A stretch of DNA of 28,663 bases from a virus (IMGVR_UViG_3300026484_000381:1-28663); one strand, 5' to 3'. Counted from the first letter of the stretch, positions 13,576 to 19,930 are shown. Notes: generated by a model from the letters alone, not told the origin. A program made the numbers and translations.

Positions 13576-13666
13576 GGAGAGTTGGCAGAGTTGGTCGATT
13601 GCACCGGTCTTGAAAACCGGCGACGTGTAACAGCGTCCGAGAGTTCGAATCTCTCACTCTCCACCA
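13576..13666 (+). tRNA. tRNA-Ser (anticodon TGA)
   Basis: A 91-nt class II tRNA with acceptor GGAGAGT/ACTCTCC, anticodon stem CCGGT/ACCGG with loop CTTGAAA, a long variable arm (CGACG...CGTC) and T arm GAGAG-TTCGAAT-CTCTC. CCA is encoded. The discriminator reads A rather than the G usual in bacterial tRNA-Ser. Confidence 0.87.
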
Positions 13667-13670
13667 TTAA

Positions 13671-13747
13671 GGGTCCTTAGCTCAGTTGGTTAGAGCCCTC
13701 CGCTCATAACGGAGTGGTCGCTGGTTCGAATCCAGCAGGACCCACCA
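13671..13747 (+). tRNA. CAT-anticodon tRNA, probably tRNA-Ile2 (lysidine-modified) rather than elongator Met
   Basis: Acceptor GGGTCCT/AGGACCC, D stem GCTC/GAGC, anticodon stem CTCCG/CGGAG with loop CTCATAA, and T arm GCTGG-TTCGAAT-CCAGC, with ACCA encoded. The stretch from the anticodon 3' side (TGGTCGCTGG...CCAGCAGG) resembles E. coli tRNA-Ile2 more than elongator Met. If the C is converted to lysidine it reads AUA, a codon used often in this genome. Confidence 0.8.
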
Positions 13748-13888
13748 AAATATCTTTATTTAATATGAACATAAGCTATTCAGTTACTTCTAAATTAAGG
13801 TTCAATTCCTTAAAAGTCTGATAGACTTTTAAATTGGTTACACTGAATGTAATTAGTTCATATTAGTTCATATTAAATAAAGATATTT
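13748..13888. repeat. Perfect 23-bp inverted repeat enclosing a multi-hairpin domain
   Basis: The arms are 13748-13770 and 13866-13888. The left arm begins immediately after the encoded CCA of the last tRNA, and the right arm runs into T6 (13886-13891). Inside lie ATTCAGT/ACTGAAT (13778-13784/13842-13848), a T-arm-like hairpin TTAAGG-TTCAATT-CCTTAA at 13795-13813, and AAAAGTCT-GAT-AGACTTTT. It could be a branched RNA domain or an elaborate terminator of the tRNA transcript. Confidence 0.75.
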
Positions 13889-13891
13889 TTT

Positions 13892-14313
13892 GTCGTCTCC
13901 GACTAAAATGACGGCAGAAGTGCATAACAAACAGTGAACAAAAAATGCATAATCCTAGTGTTTACGTTCCACCAAAGGAGAACTTGATGAAGAATTGGCC
14001 TGATTAAAGCACAAGGTTTGACACAATTCTGAGAGTTTAGTAAACGTCTGCATAAGGCTCCGCGAGGAGGTAGTTAATGCTATCATGTGCTTATGAACTT
14101 ATGAGAGTGGATTAGGTGGTTTTGCTAAGAAGGTCAAAGGACTGAAAAGCTAGTTACACTCCACTAGGAGGCTTTAGCTAGGCCCCAAATATAGCGAGAT
14201 TTATTTGGTATAGCGCCGGTGGCTGGAAGGAGAGAGTAACTCCGAGCCGTAAAATCGATGAAAACTATTAGGGAAACGGCAACCTAACAGAGGATTGTGA
14301 GAATCCTCTTTTT
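13892..14313 (+). ncRNA. Candidate large structured RNA (main body)
   Basis: About 420 nt with no ORF, base composition visibly more balanced than neighbouring genes, and many local helices. These include CTCC-GCGA-GGAG (GNRA-type tetraloop, near 14058-14069), AGTGGA/TCCACT (near 14105/14158), CCAAATA/TATTTGG (near 14185-14210), and a GGCT/AGCC helix enclosing GGAG/CTCC (near 14220-14255). It ends at a strong intrinsic terminator. The setting (lytic phage, tRNA cluster, hundreds of nt, own terminator) resembles the GOLLD and ROOL classes of large phage RNAs. I cannot confirm family membership from sequence alone. Confidence 0.6.
14289..14313 (+). terminator. Intrinsic terminator of the structured RNA region
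   Basis: AGAGGATT-GTGAG-AATCCTCT is a perfect 8-bp stem followed by TTTTT. It is the cleanest rho-independent terminator in the window. Confidence 0.8.
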
Positions 14314-14340
14314 ATTATTATTAGAAATTTTAAAAAAGTT

Positions 14341-14349
14341 TGTTATAAT
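14341..14349 (+). promoter_or_regulatory. Probable extended -10 promoter (TGTTATAAT)
   Basis: The same TGTTATAAT as upstream of the ligase gene, 19 nt before the start of the gene at 14369. Confidence 0.45.
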
Positions 14350-14368
14350 TATATTATAAAGGAAAATA

Positions 14369-14920
14369 ATGCAAAAATTAGAAAAACGATTGTATACATT
14401 CAGTCATTTTATGCTTAGCCCAATGGCAAAAGGAATTCAAACCCTTCACTCAACAGTAGAATTATTCAATAAATATTTACCAAATCCAGGCAATGATGAT
14501 TGTGTGACTGTTAAGGAAAACGAGAATGAAGATGCCTATAATATTTTATGGGATTGGTCACTCAATCATAAAACCGTGATCAGTCTTAATCCTGGTGTTT
14601 CGGGAGATTTGGATGAATTACATTATTTCTTACAAGACCCTGAAAATTTCTATCCTTGGTCAGAATTTCATGAAGACGAATACAGCCTAAAAGGCGTTAT
14701 GACCTCTATTAGTATTGTTCTACCAGAAAAAATCTATGAAACTGCTTCATTATTCAGAACTAAAAATTTTGAATGGGATTATAATTTAGGTAGATTAGTT
14801 TGTTTGGATGCTTCAAAAGTTGATATAGAGTTATTAGAAAAGATTGAATCCTATGGTAGATACAATTCTTTTGAACAAGAATTAGTACAAATTATAGGTC
14901 AATTTAGGTTAGCTAATTAA
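14369..14920 (+). CDS. Hypothetical protein, 183 aa
   Basis: ATG 14369 follows TAAAGGAAAATA and an adjacent extended -10. The N-terminus (YTFSHFMLSPMAKGIQTLHS) looks like a helix-rich start of a compact globular protein. A mixed alpha/beta body with several Trp and acidic residues follows. I recognise the general look of T4-type phage orphan proteins but no family, catalytic motif, membrane segment or zinc site. It is a single gene between the RNA terminator and the converging late block, whose gp16 stop lies 13 nt away on the other strand. Confidence 0.65.
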   Translation: MQKLEKRLYTFSHFMLSPMAKGIQTLHSTVELFNKYLPNPGNDDCVTVKENENEDAYNILWDWSLNHKTVISLNPGVSGDLDELHYFLQDPENFYPWSEFHEDEYSLKGVMTSISIVLPEKIYETASLFRTKNFEWDYNLGRLVCLDASKVDIELLEKIESYGRYNSFEQELVQIIGQFRLAN

Positions 14921-14932
14921 CTCTAACTATAA

Positions 14933-15568
14933 CTAACCTTTAAGACTTGCTAACAACTCGGATGGCGAACCAACAAATACAGCATTTTGTATAGTTGTTC
15001 CACTCCCATCTTCAGAAGCTTCCAATTGCTTCTGTTTATTTTCTTCTGTTTTTAATTCTTGAGTTAATTTCTTAACTGATAATTGAGTTTGTGCCACTTT
15101 TTCATAAGAATTGATCAATAATTCCATAGATTTAACATTGGATTTTTTCATGTCAGAGAAGGCAAGTACAACTTGACCATTCATATCCTCGGCTGATGTT
15201 GAAGATAAATCTTCACTTAGGGCAGCAAGAACAATCCTTGTGGCTTTGATATCATCTCTTAAAGTTTCCCTTATTAAAATAAAATCTTCAAGAAGTTCAT
15301 TAGATTCTACAATACTCGTCGTGTATTCCTTGACATCATCTTCTGTAACGAGAGTCACTTTAGATTGTATTATCTCTTTTTTATTTTTTTGTAGATTTGT
15401 TTCCATATTAGAACCTTCTTTGATATCAAATTCTTCCATGAGAGATAAAAATTTTTTAGCATCTCTTAATGTTTCATCCTCCTGAATATCCTCATTTTCT
15501 TCATCATCAAGAATGTCATCTATCATCTCATCAAATCCATCATCAGATGTTTGTCCTATAATAGCCAT
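14933..15568 (-). CDS. 16: Terminase small subunit, T4 gp16-like
   Basis: Recognises phage DNA concatemers and stimulates the large terminase during packaging. The 211-residue protein has an acidic N-terminus, a central helical region of about 100 residues that should form the oligomeric ring, and a C-terminus TIQNAVFVGSPSELLASL. That C-terminus matches the T4 gp16 segment NIQNATVFMGSPTELMDEI closely and is the strongest evidence. It is longer than T4 gp16 (164) because of the acidic N-terminal extension. The start overlaps the gp15 stop (TAATG), and the 15-16 order is as in T4. The large subunit gp17 is not next to it, since a plus-strand gene follows. Confidence 0.87.
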   Translation of the reverse strand: MAIIGQTSDDGFDEMIDDILDDEENEDIQEDETLRDAKKFLSLMEEFDIKEGSNMETNLQKNKKEIIQSKVTLVTEDDVKEYTTSIVESNELLEDFILIRETLRDDIKATRIVLAALSEDLSSTSAEDMNGQVVLAFSDMKKSNVKSMELLINSYEKVAQTQLSVKKLTQELKTEENKQKQLEASEDGSGTTIQNAVFVGSPSELLASLKG

Positions 15569-16419
15569 TATTCATCCTCCTTGAAAATCTCACCACTATT
15601 TTTGTAATGTTTTATTTCAGTTTTGCTATCTTCTTGTGCTCTTGGAATATCATTTTTATCAACAGGAAGCAATGATTCCTTGGTTTCAGTATTCATTTGA
15701 GATGATTGAACATTGCTTTCAAAATCTAAACCATATTTTTCAGATGCTTCAGTCCTTCTGGATTCGATAATGTCCATATTAACCTCGATGTGTTTGATAA
15801 CCTCTGCCTCTGTGATCGGAAGATATAGATTTCCTTTTACCTCAATCGAAAAATCAACCTCGATAATCCTGATATCCTCTTCGCCCATATCTTCAGGGAG
15901 AGTGAAATTAAAATCTTGAATTTGTACAGGCACTGATGTAGGTTTTTCCTGTATATCAAGTTCTTGTATTTTTATCGTAATATCAGGTCTGAACATAGGT
16001 GCAATTTGCTCAACAATTATTGTAGCATCAGTGAATGTTTTTGTTGCTATATAGATTGTGTAATTGAAATCATAGGCAACGGCATTATAATGATAGTTGT
16101 ACAGTAGTGAAGTGGGATCAGTCCCAATCTTTCGTTTGTTTATTTTTGATAATTTGTTGGTATCTCTGTCAGGAGCCTTGGTCATCCCATCAAATTGCAG
16201 AACCATCCTAGGAAGGACATTAACATTGCCTGTATGAAGGTTCTCGAGATCATGTTCAGAGAGCATAAAAGCCTTATCCCTGTTTCCAAATTTTATAGGA
16301 ATTATATTGTCAGAAATTTTGTCTCCAGCCTTATTGAATCTGGGCACATGAATGTCATTGAATAAATCTAAAAGTGCTATTGTATAGTTTTTGATTGATT
16401 GATGAAAGTGATATTGCAT
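15568..16419 (-). CDS. 15: Tail sheath stabiliser/completion protein, T4 gp15-like
   Basis: A 283-residue protein, near the T4 gp15 length (272). It shares the start pattern M-x-Y-x-F-x-x-S-x(3)-Y-x(3)-L-x-D-L-F with N-D-I-H-V-P-R, the LPRMVLQFDG segment (T4: ILPRINLHL), the Y-D-F-N-Y-T-I-Y-I strand, and V-E-Q-I-A-P-M-F-R-P. Gp15 caps the finished tail and joins it to the neck. The C-terminal 60 residues are polar and probably disordered. It is translationally coupled to gp16 downstream. Two late-promoter octamers lie upstream, separated by a non-coding stretch with hairpins. Confidence 0.85.
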   Translation of the reverse strand: MQYHFHQSIKNYTIALLDLFNDIHVPRFNKAGDKISDNIIPIKFGNRDKAFMLSEHDLENLHTGNVNVLPRMVLQFDGMTKAPDRDTNKLSKINKRKIGTDPTSLLYNYHYNAVAYDFNYTIYIATKTFTDATIIVEQIAPMFRPDITIKIQELDIQEKPTSVPVQIQDFNFTLPEDMGEEDIRIIEVDFSIEVKGNLYLPITEAEVIKHIEVNMDIIESRRTEASEKYGLDFESNVQSSQMNTETKESLLPVDKNDIPRAQEDSKTEIKHYKNSGEIFKEDE

Positions 16420-16437
16420 ATTTAATCCTTTTATATT

Positions 16438-16445
16438 TATTTATA
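16438..16445 (-). promoter_or_regulatory. T4-type late promoter TATAAATA (minus strand)
   Basis: Perfect octamer 18 nt upstream of the gp15 start. Confidence 0.7.
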
Positions 16446-16568
16446 TAAGAGAAACTTAATGATTTTTACATAAAAATCCTAATGCAACTTTGAAAAAAAC
16501 TTTTTTATTTTTTTCTGGCCTACTTTAAGAAGAGGCTATACTGAGGATTTATTATCTATCCACAAACT

Positions 16569-16600
16569 CAGGACTTTATTCCTGGACTCATAAGTGTGAG
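16569..16600 (-). other. Two tandem hairpins in the gap between the homing gene and gp15
   Basis: CAGGA-CTTTAT-TCCTG (16569-16584) and CTCA-TAAGTG-TGAG (16587-16600) lie downstream of the homing endonuclease gene. No T tract follows, so these may be processing or stability hairpins rather than a terminator. The rest of the gap 16446-16603 shows nothing else recognisable. Confidence 0.35.
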
Positions 16601-16603
16601 ATT

Positions 16604-16631
16604 TTAATTATTTATATATACTATACTTCAG
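16604..16631. repeat. 28-bp direct repeat, copy 1 (flanks homing gene)
   Basis: 25 of 28 positions match 17401-17428. This copy contains the intact late octamer and covers the last codons of the homing endonuclease gene. Confidence 0.75.
16609..16616 (-). promoter_or_regulatory. T4-type late promoter TATAAATA (minus strand), distal promoter of gp15
   Basis: Perfect octamer lying just downstream of the homing gene stop, inside one copy of a 28-bp repeat whose other copy lies upstream of that gene. Confidence 0.6.
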
Positions 16632-17352
16632 CCTGTTTAAGAATATTCTCAGTGAATAACTCTGTATTTCCTGCTCCCAAAATATTTGGGCCTTTATATT
16701 GAAACTCTTTATTTTCTTTTAGTATTTTATACTCTTTTTTGAATGCTTTCGAACCATCTTCAAAAAGTTCTTCAAAGATAATTTCTATATTTTCTAATTC
16801 AGATTTAGAAAATCTTTCTTTTACTGACCTTTTAGTTATTCCTATTTTGTATAAGTTTTCTTTCTTTAATCTAATATAATAAAGGATTGTAGGTATATTT
16901 TTATGCCTATCTGAGGTCCAACTTATTTCTTTTTCTCTTGATAAGTATGAGCATTTCTCACAGGTTCTTCCCAAATTATGATTATAAGGAAGTTGCTCAA
17001 AAATACCATGTTCTTTGCAAATTATCTTTACTTTAGTGTGAGAATCCACATAATGCACAAGTGAGTAATCATATAAATCTCCGTGAACTTCCTTAGCCTT
17101 TTTGATAAATGATTCTGTATCATGCACTTTTCCTGAATTTATTTCTTTAAGTTTGTTTGAGCATTTTACTGAACAACATTCATTATAACCTCTTTTGAAG
17201 CCATGATATTTTACTTCGTTATTGCATATTTTACAAGTTGGTTTTTCTATGTTATGGTATGTTAAATATAATTCTTCTGATGTTATATTATATTTCTTTA
17301 GTTTTGAAGAAGAAATCCTTCCCTTTGAGTCTTGGTATTTCTGTAAGTCCAT
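16621..17352 (-). CDS. Free-standing GIY-YIG-type homing endonuclease
   Basis: I take ATG 17352 (GGAG 6 nt upstream); an ATG at 17364 is in frame but its site is poorer. The N-terminal part has Cys pairs (CKIC, CCSVKC) suggesting a zinc knuckle. The middle has the F-x-x-K-A-x-x-V-H-G-D-x-Y-D-Y-S module with C-K-E-H-G-I-F-E-Q and C-E-K-C, known from phage homing proteins. The C-terminal nuclease-like part has TILYYIRL, LYKIGITKRSVKERF, a Glu in KKEYKIL, and GNTELF. This follows the GIY-YIG/T5orf172 order. Such enzymes cut cognate genomes lacking the gene and spread it by repair. It lies between the tail tube genes and gp15, flanked by repeats, and is homologous to the gene at 19167. Confidence 0.82.
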   Translation of the reverse strand: MDLQKYQDSKGRISSSKLKKYNITSEELYLTYHNIEKPTCKICNNEVKYHGFKRGYNECCSVKCSNKLKEINSGKVHDTESFIKKAKEVHGDLYDYSLVHYVDSHTKVKIICKEHGIFEQLPYNHNLGRTCEKCSYLSREKEISWTSDRHKNIPTILYYIRLKKENLYKIGITKRSVKERFSKSELENIEIIFEELFEDGSKAFKKEYKILKENKEFQYKGPNILGAGNTELFTENILKQAEV

Positions 17353-17380
17353 TTTTATCTCCATTTTTAAGAAATAAAGT

Positions 17381-17468
17381 GTCGAGGTTCATTTCTTTTT
17401 TTAATTGCTTATATATATTATACTTCAGAACCTCGACGAAATAAAGTATAATATATATAAGCAATTAA
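17381..17468. repeat. Perfect 25-bp inverted repeat plus a 10-bp overlapping repeat upstream of the homing gene
   Basis: The arms 17401-17425 and 17444-17468 are perfect complements with an 18-nt loop. Loop bases 17428-17437 (GAACCTCGAC) also complement 17381-17390 (GTCGAGGTTC), which would make an H-type pseudoknot in the minus-strand leader of the homing gene. Each long arm carries TATAAT in opposite orientations (17447-17452 on plus, 17417-17422 on minus). A copy of GAAATAAAGT lies at both 17371-17380 and 17438-17447. Confidence 0.75.
17401..17428. repeat. 28-bp direct repeat, copy 2 (flanks homing gene)
   Basis: Matches 16604-16631 at 25 of 28 positions. At the place of the late octamer it reads TATAAGCA on the minus strand, so the promoter is degraded in this copy. 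Confidence 0.75.
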
Positions 17469-17495
17469 TCTATTATAATATAAATTTACTTAAAA

Positions 17496-17520
17496 TAACT
17501 AGGAATTAAATTCCTAGTTA
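17496..17520 (-). terminator. Terminator of the tail tube gene
   Basis: TAACTAGGAA and TTCCTAGTTA form a 10-bp stem with a 5-nt loop, shortly after the stop codon of the tail tube gene and followed on the minus strand by TTTTAAG. It separates the tube genes from the homing gene. Confidence 0.65.
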
Positions 17521-17527
17521 AATTTTA

Positions 17528-18055
17528 TTAAGCTATTCTCACCCAATGAGAGTAAGCGAAATCTACGCTAAACTCTGTAATCGTATCTTGTTGGTCATCT
17601 GCCATATCAATAGCAGAAATACCAGTTGGCCATAAGTTCCTGAACTCATAAGTTGCCATGATGCTATTATCACTTGTATTAAGTTGACTAATATTAGCTG
17701 TCTCAGTCATGTAAGAAACATGGTCAGTAGCCCCCCTATAGTGTCCTTCCATGTCATCTATGTATAGTAACCACAAATCAAATGATCGTCTAAGAGCCAT
17801 ATCTTGAGTATTCCAGAATGTTAAGTTCCATGCATTATCGTAAGTTGCATCACCGGCAACCACTAATTTTCTACCTTGAGTCCAAATTTCAATTTGTCCT
17901 ATTGTTTTAGCAGGGATTGCTGCACCTTTACATACTGTATCAATTAATTGGTCGTCACTTGGTCCTACTGGAGCCGCTAGCATAACTCTATATTTGTTAC
18001 CTCTAGCACCCATTGCCAAAGCTGTTTTTAGTTCTTGTAATTTTCCTGAAGCCAT
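17528..18055 (-). CDS. 19: Tail tube protein, T4 gp19-like (paralog 1)
   Basis: I use ATG 18055 (GGAGGAAG upstream), giving 175 residues beginning MASGKLQELKTALAMGARGNKY; the upstream ATG at 18097 has no binding site. The GARGNKYRV start, the VCKGAAIPAKTIGQIEIWTQGRKLVVAGD stretch, the central W-N-L-T-F-W and the C-terminal beta strands are those of T4 gp19, which stacks in hexameric rings to form the inner tail tube. It has its own late promoter and terminator and is the best candidate for the main tube subunit. Two related genes lie directly upstream in the same direction. Confidence 0.87.
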   Translation of the reverse strand: MASGKLQELKTALAMGARGNKYRVMLAAPVGPSDDQLIDTVCKGAAIPAKTIGQIEIWTQGRKLVVAGDATYDNAWNLTFWNTQDMALRRSFDLWLLYIDDMEGHYRGATDHVSYMTETANISQLNTSDNSIMATYEFRNLWPTGISAIDMADDQQDTITEFSVDFAYSHWVRIA

Positions 18056-18109
18056 TATATCTTCCTCCGTTATTTTATTGTGGTTTAGAAGTACCACTTA
18101 ACTCATGAT

Positions 18110-18117
18110 TATTTATA
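18110..18117 (-). promoter_or_regulatory. T4-type late promoter TATAAATA (minus strand)
   Basis: Perfect octamer between the first and second tube paralogs, 54 nt before the start of paralog 1, which lets it be expressed separately and strongly. Confidence 0.7.
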
Positions 18118-18125
18118 TATATATG

Positions 18126-18647
18126 TTAAACTTTCTGCCAAGATGAGAAATTAAACTCTACAGTAAATTCAATCAAGTCTTGTGAGTCATCTCCATATGT
18201 ACTATCTGATAGACTTTTTGGATAAACATCAAAAAGAATATATTTGGCAGTTGTGCCATTATCCACTGTACTTAATTGTTCCAATACAGCATCATTCATA
18301 TATGAACTATGGTCAACAGCTTCTCTTGAATGATTTACAACAGAATCTATATATTCCATCCATTCAATAAATAAATTTCTTAAGGTGTGGTACTCATCAT
18401 CTAAAAATGTGCATGACCAAGTCCCATCATATTGAGCATCACCAGCAACAACTGTTAATCTCCCCTGGTTCCATACCTCAATATCAGCAAAAGACCTTCC
18501 TGGTATCGTGGTGCTTTTGCATAATATATCACCTAACTCTCCAATAGCAAAATTGTTTCCAGTTCCATTGATTGTTACTCTATATTTGTTTGCCCTGGCA
18601 CCCATGCCTAGTGTTGTTTTTAGTGATTGTATAACTGAACTGCCCAT
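18126..18647 (-). CDS. Tail tube-like protein (gp19 paralog 2)
   Basis: 173 residues, clearly related to its downstream neighbour. It shares the LKT-x-L-x-MGAR-x-NKYRV start, an ILCKSTTIPGRSFADIEVWNQGRLTVVAGDAQYDGTW stretch, the D-H-x-SYM loop and a similar C-terminal strand. The start follows TTAGGAGGAAACT. The fold should be the gp19 tube fold. Whether it forms part of the tube, a specialised ring at one end, or an alternative tube cannot be told from sequence. It is expressed with the third paralog from the late promoter at 19899-19906. Confidence 0.8.
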   Translation of the reverse strand: MGSSVIQSLKTTLGMGARANKYRVTINGTGNNFAIGELGDILCKSTTIPGRSFADIEVWNQGRLTVVAGDAQYDGTWSCTFLDDEYHTLRNLFIEWMEYIDSVVNHSREAVDHSSYMNDAVLEQLSTVDNGTTAKYILFDVYPKSLSDSTYGDDSQDLIEFTVEFNFSSWQKV

Positions 18648-18656
18648 AGTTTCCTC

Positions 18657-19166
18657 CTAAAATGTCTGTACATAATTACATTTCATTTGCACTGTAAATT
18701 CTGCAATACTAGCAATTGCAGAATTATCAAGGTTTGCACCACCAACAGCAACCAGCAAGCAATCCTTAAATTCTACAATTTTGATGAAATCAGTGGGATC
18801 AAAATCATCGGCTGTGTATATACTAATATCAAATTTTGTGTCATTTGGATATTCTCTCAAGAAATCCTGAATTGCTTTTGCCCACATTCTATACAGTGTA
18901 AAATTACTATAATCTTTAAAGCCTATAGAAATTTGATATGCCTCCAGCCTTCCGCTACTATATACCCATTCCTCCCCAATATAAGCCTCTATGGGAGTTT
19001 GATTAATATCAGCAAGTTGGATGCCTGTACAAGACATACTCAATAATTTTGGATCAACATCTGCCAAGCCTGATTTTTCGGCACCTGGACCTGTGAAAGT
19101 GATCTGAAACTTACTGGGATCTTGCCATTTGACATTTTTGGCATCTATATTCATTGGACCTGACAT
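18657..19166 (-). CDS. Tail tube-like protein (diverged gp19 paralog 3)
   Basis: 169 residues beginning MSGPMNIDAKNVKW. The order of features follows the two downstream paralogs (C-x-G-I-Q-L early, then E-E-W-V-Y-S-S-G-R-L-E-A-Y-Q-I-S-I-G-F, a helix with Y-R-M-W, and C-terminal strands ending in F-T-V-Q-M-K-C), but identity is low. I infer a tube-fold protein, perhaps a ring at the tail end or a second tube type. The start codon directly abuts the stop of the homing gene upstream, and its first six codons and ribosome binding site are duplicated at the start of that gene. Confidence 0.65.
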   Translation of the reverse strand: MSGPMNIDAKNVKWQDPSKFQITFTGPGAEKSGLADVDPKLLSMSCTGIQLADINQTPIEAYIGEEWVYSSGRLEAYQISIGFKDYSNFTLYRMWAKAIQDFLREYPNDTKFDISIYTADDFDPTDFIKIVEFKDCLLVAVGGANLDNSAIASIAEFTVQMKCNYVQTF

Positions 19167-19179
19167 TTAATACTCTCCT
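19150..19179. repeat. 30-bp direct repeat, copy 1 (start of tube paralog 3)
   Basis: 29 of 30 positions match 19858-19887. It covers the ribosome binding site, start codon and first codons (MSGPMN) of the tube-like gene, and the last codons of the homing gene. Confidence 0.85.
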
Positions 19180-19874
19180 TTTAGAACATCTTTGTAAAAT
19201 ATCTCTGTGTTTCCACCTATAAGTATATTTTCATTTATCCTATATTTTTTATTATTTTTTATTATTTTTTGCTCTTTTTCTAAAGCACACTCGCCATTTT
19301 CAAATATTTCTTCTAATAATATATCGTATTTTATTTTATCATATTTATATCTTAAATGCACATTGTTTAGTGTTAAACCTATTTTATACCTTATGCCAAC
19401 AGCAGAAAAAATCTTTATATAATATAGGATGGTTTTTCTTCCTTTATATGTATCAATAGAATTAACTTTATATCCCGCGTCTTTGCCACATTGAGGACAA
19501 CCATGTTTAGAAAAATATACTCTATTGGGAGATTTGTGAAATTCTCCATGAAGGGGACAATTAAACCTCATTTTGCTTTTGGAGCCAATGAAATGTTCTT
19601 TATTAAATGAAAATTTATTGTTAAATTTTATATTAATGTTATTCAAAATATTTATTGCTTTTTTGTCTCTATTCAATAATGAGCACTTTTTGCATGGTAT
19701 TTTCGATTGTATATGATTATTTGGTGTTTGTTCGAACTCACCGTGCACAGGACATATTATAATACTTCTAGTGCGATAACCTTTATACTCAAATTTAGTG
19801 TAATCATATGTATTTCCATGCAGGACTTTAGATTTGGTGATAAATTGTTCTTTTGTGTTCATTGGTCCTGACAT
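19167..19874 (-). CDS. Free-standing GIY-YIG-type homing endonuclease using a captured tail-gene start
   Basis: A 235-residue relative of the gene at 16621. It has two H-G-E-F zinc modules (F-I-T-K-S-K-V-L-H-G-N-T-Y-D-Y-T with C-P-V-H-G-E-F and C-K-K-C; then C-P-L-H-G-E-F and C-P-Q-C). A GIY-YIG-like C-terminus follows (TILYYIKI, RYKIGLT, E-K-E-Q-K-I-I, GGNTEIF). Its first six residues, MSGPMN, are those of the tail-tube-like protein downstream, and its stop TAA is directly followed by that protein's ATG. The insert length equals the ORF length (708 bp), so it sits precisely between duplicated start regions. It has a late promoter, so it should be expressed with structural genes. Confidence 0.85.
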   Translation of the reverse strand: MSGPMNTKEQFITKSKVLHGNTYDYTKFEYKGYRTRSIIICPVHGEFEQTPNNHIQSKIPCKKCSLLNRDKKAINILNNINIKFNNKFSFNKEHFIGSKSKMRFNCPLHGEFHKSPNRVYFSKHGCPQCGKDAGYKVNSIDTYKGRKTILYYIKIFSAVGIRYKIGLTLNNVHLRYKYDKIKYDILLEEIFENGECALEKEQKIIKNNKKYRINENILIGGNTEIFYKDVLKGEY

Positions 19875-19887
19875 TTAATACTCTCCT
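19858..19887. repeat. 30-bp direct repeat, copy 2 (start of homing gene)
   Basis: Matches 19150-19179 with one mismatch. It supplies the ribosome binding site GGAGAG and start of the homing endonuclease. Confidence 0.85.
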
Positions 19888-19892
19888 ATTTT

Positions 19893-19906
19893 TATAAATA
19901 TTTATA
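19893..19906. promoter_or_regulatory. Bidirectional late promoter: 14-bp palindrome TATAAATATTTATA
   Basis: TATAAATA reads on the plus strand at 19893-19900 and on the minus strand at 19899-19906, overlapping by two bases. Rightward it drives the tail assembly module and leftward the homing gene and tube paralogs. Confidence 0.75.
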
Positions 19907-19930
19907 TAATATACAAAATAAAGGATTAAC

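Noticed and set aside
13445-13657. 70-codon minus-strand frame over the structured RNA and tRNA-Ser
   Set aside because: It runs antisense through a complete tRNA; coding is not credible.
14906-14939. AGGTTAG/CTAACCT inverted repeat between the convergent ends of the genes at 14369 and 14933
   Set aside because: A 7-bp stem with a 20-nt loop and no T tract is too weak to call a terminator.
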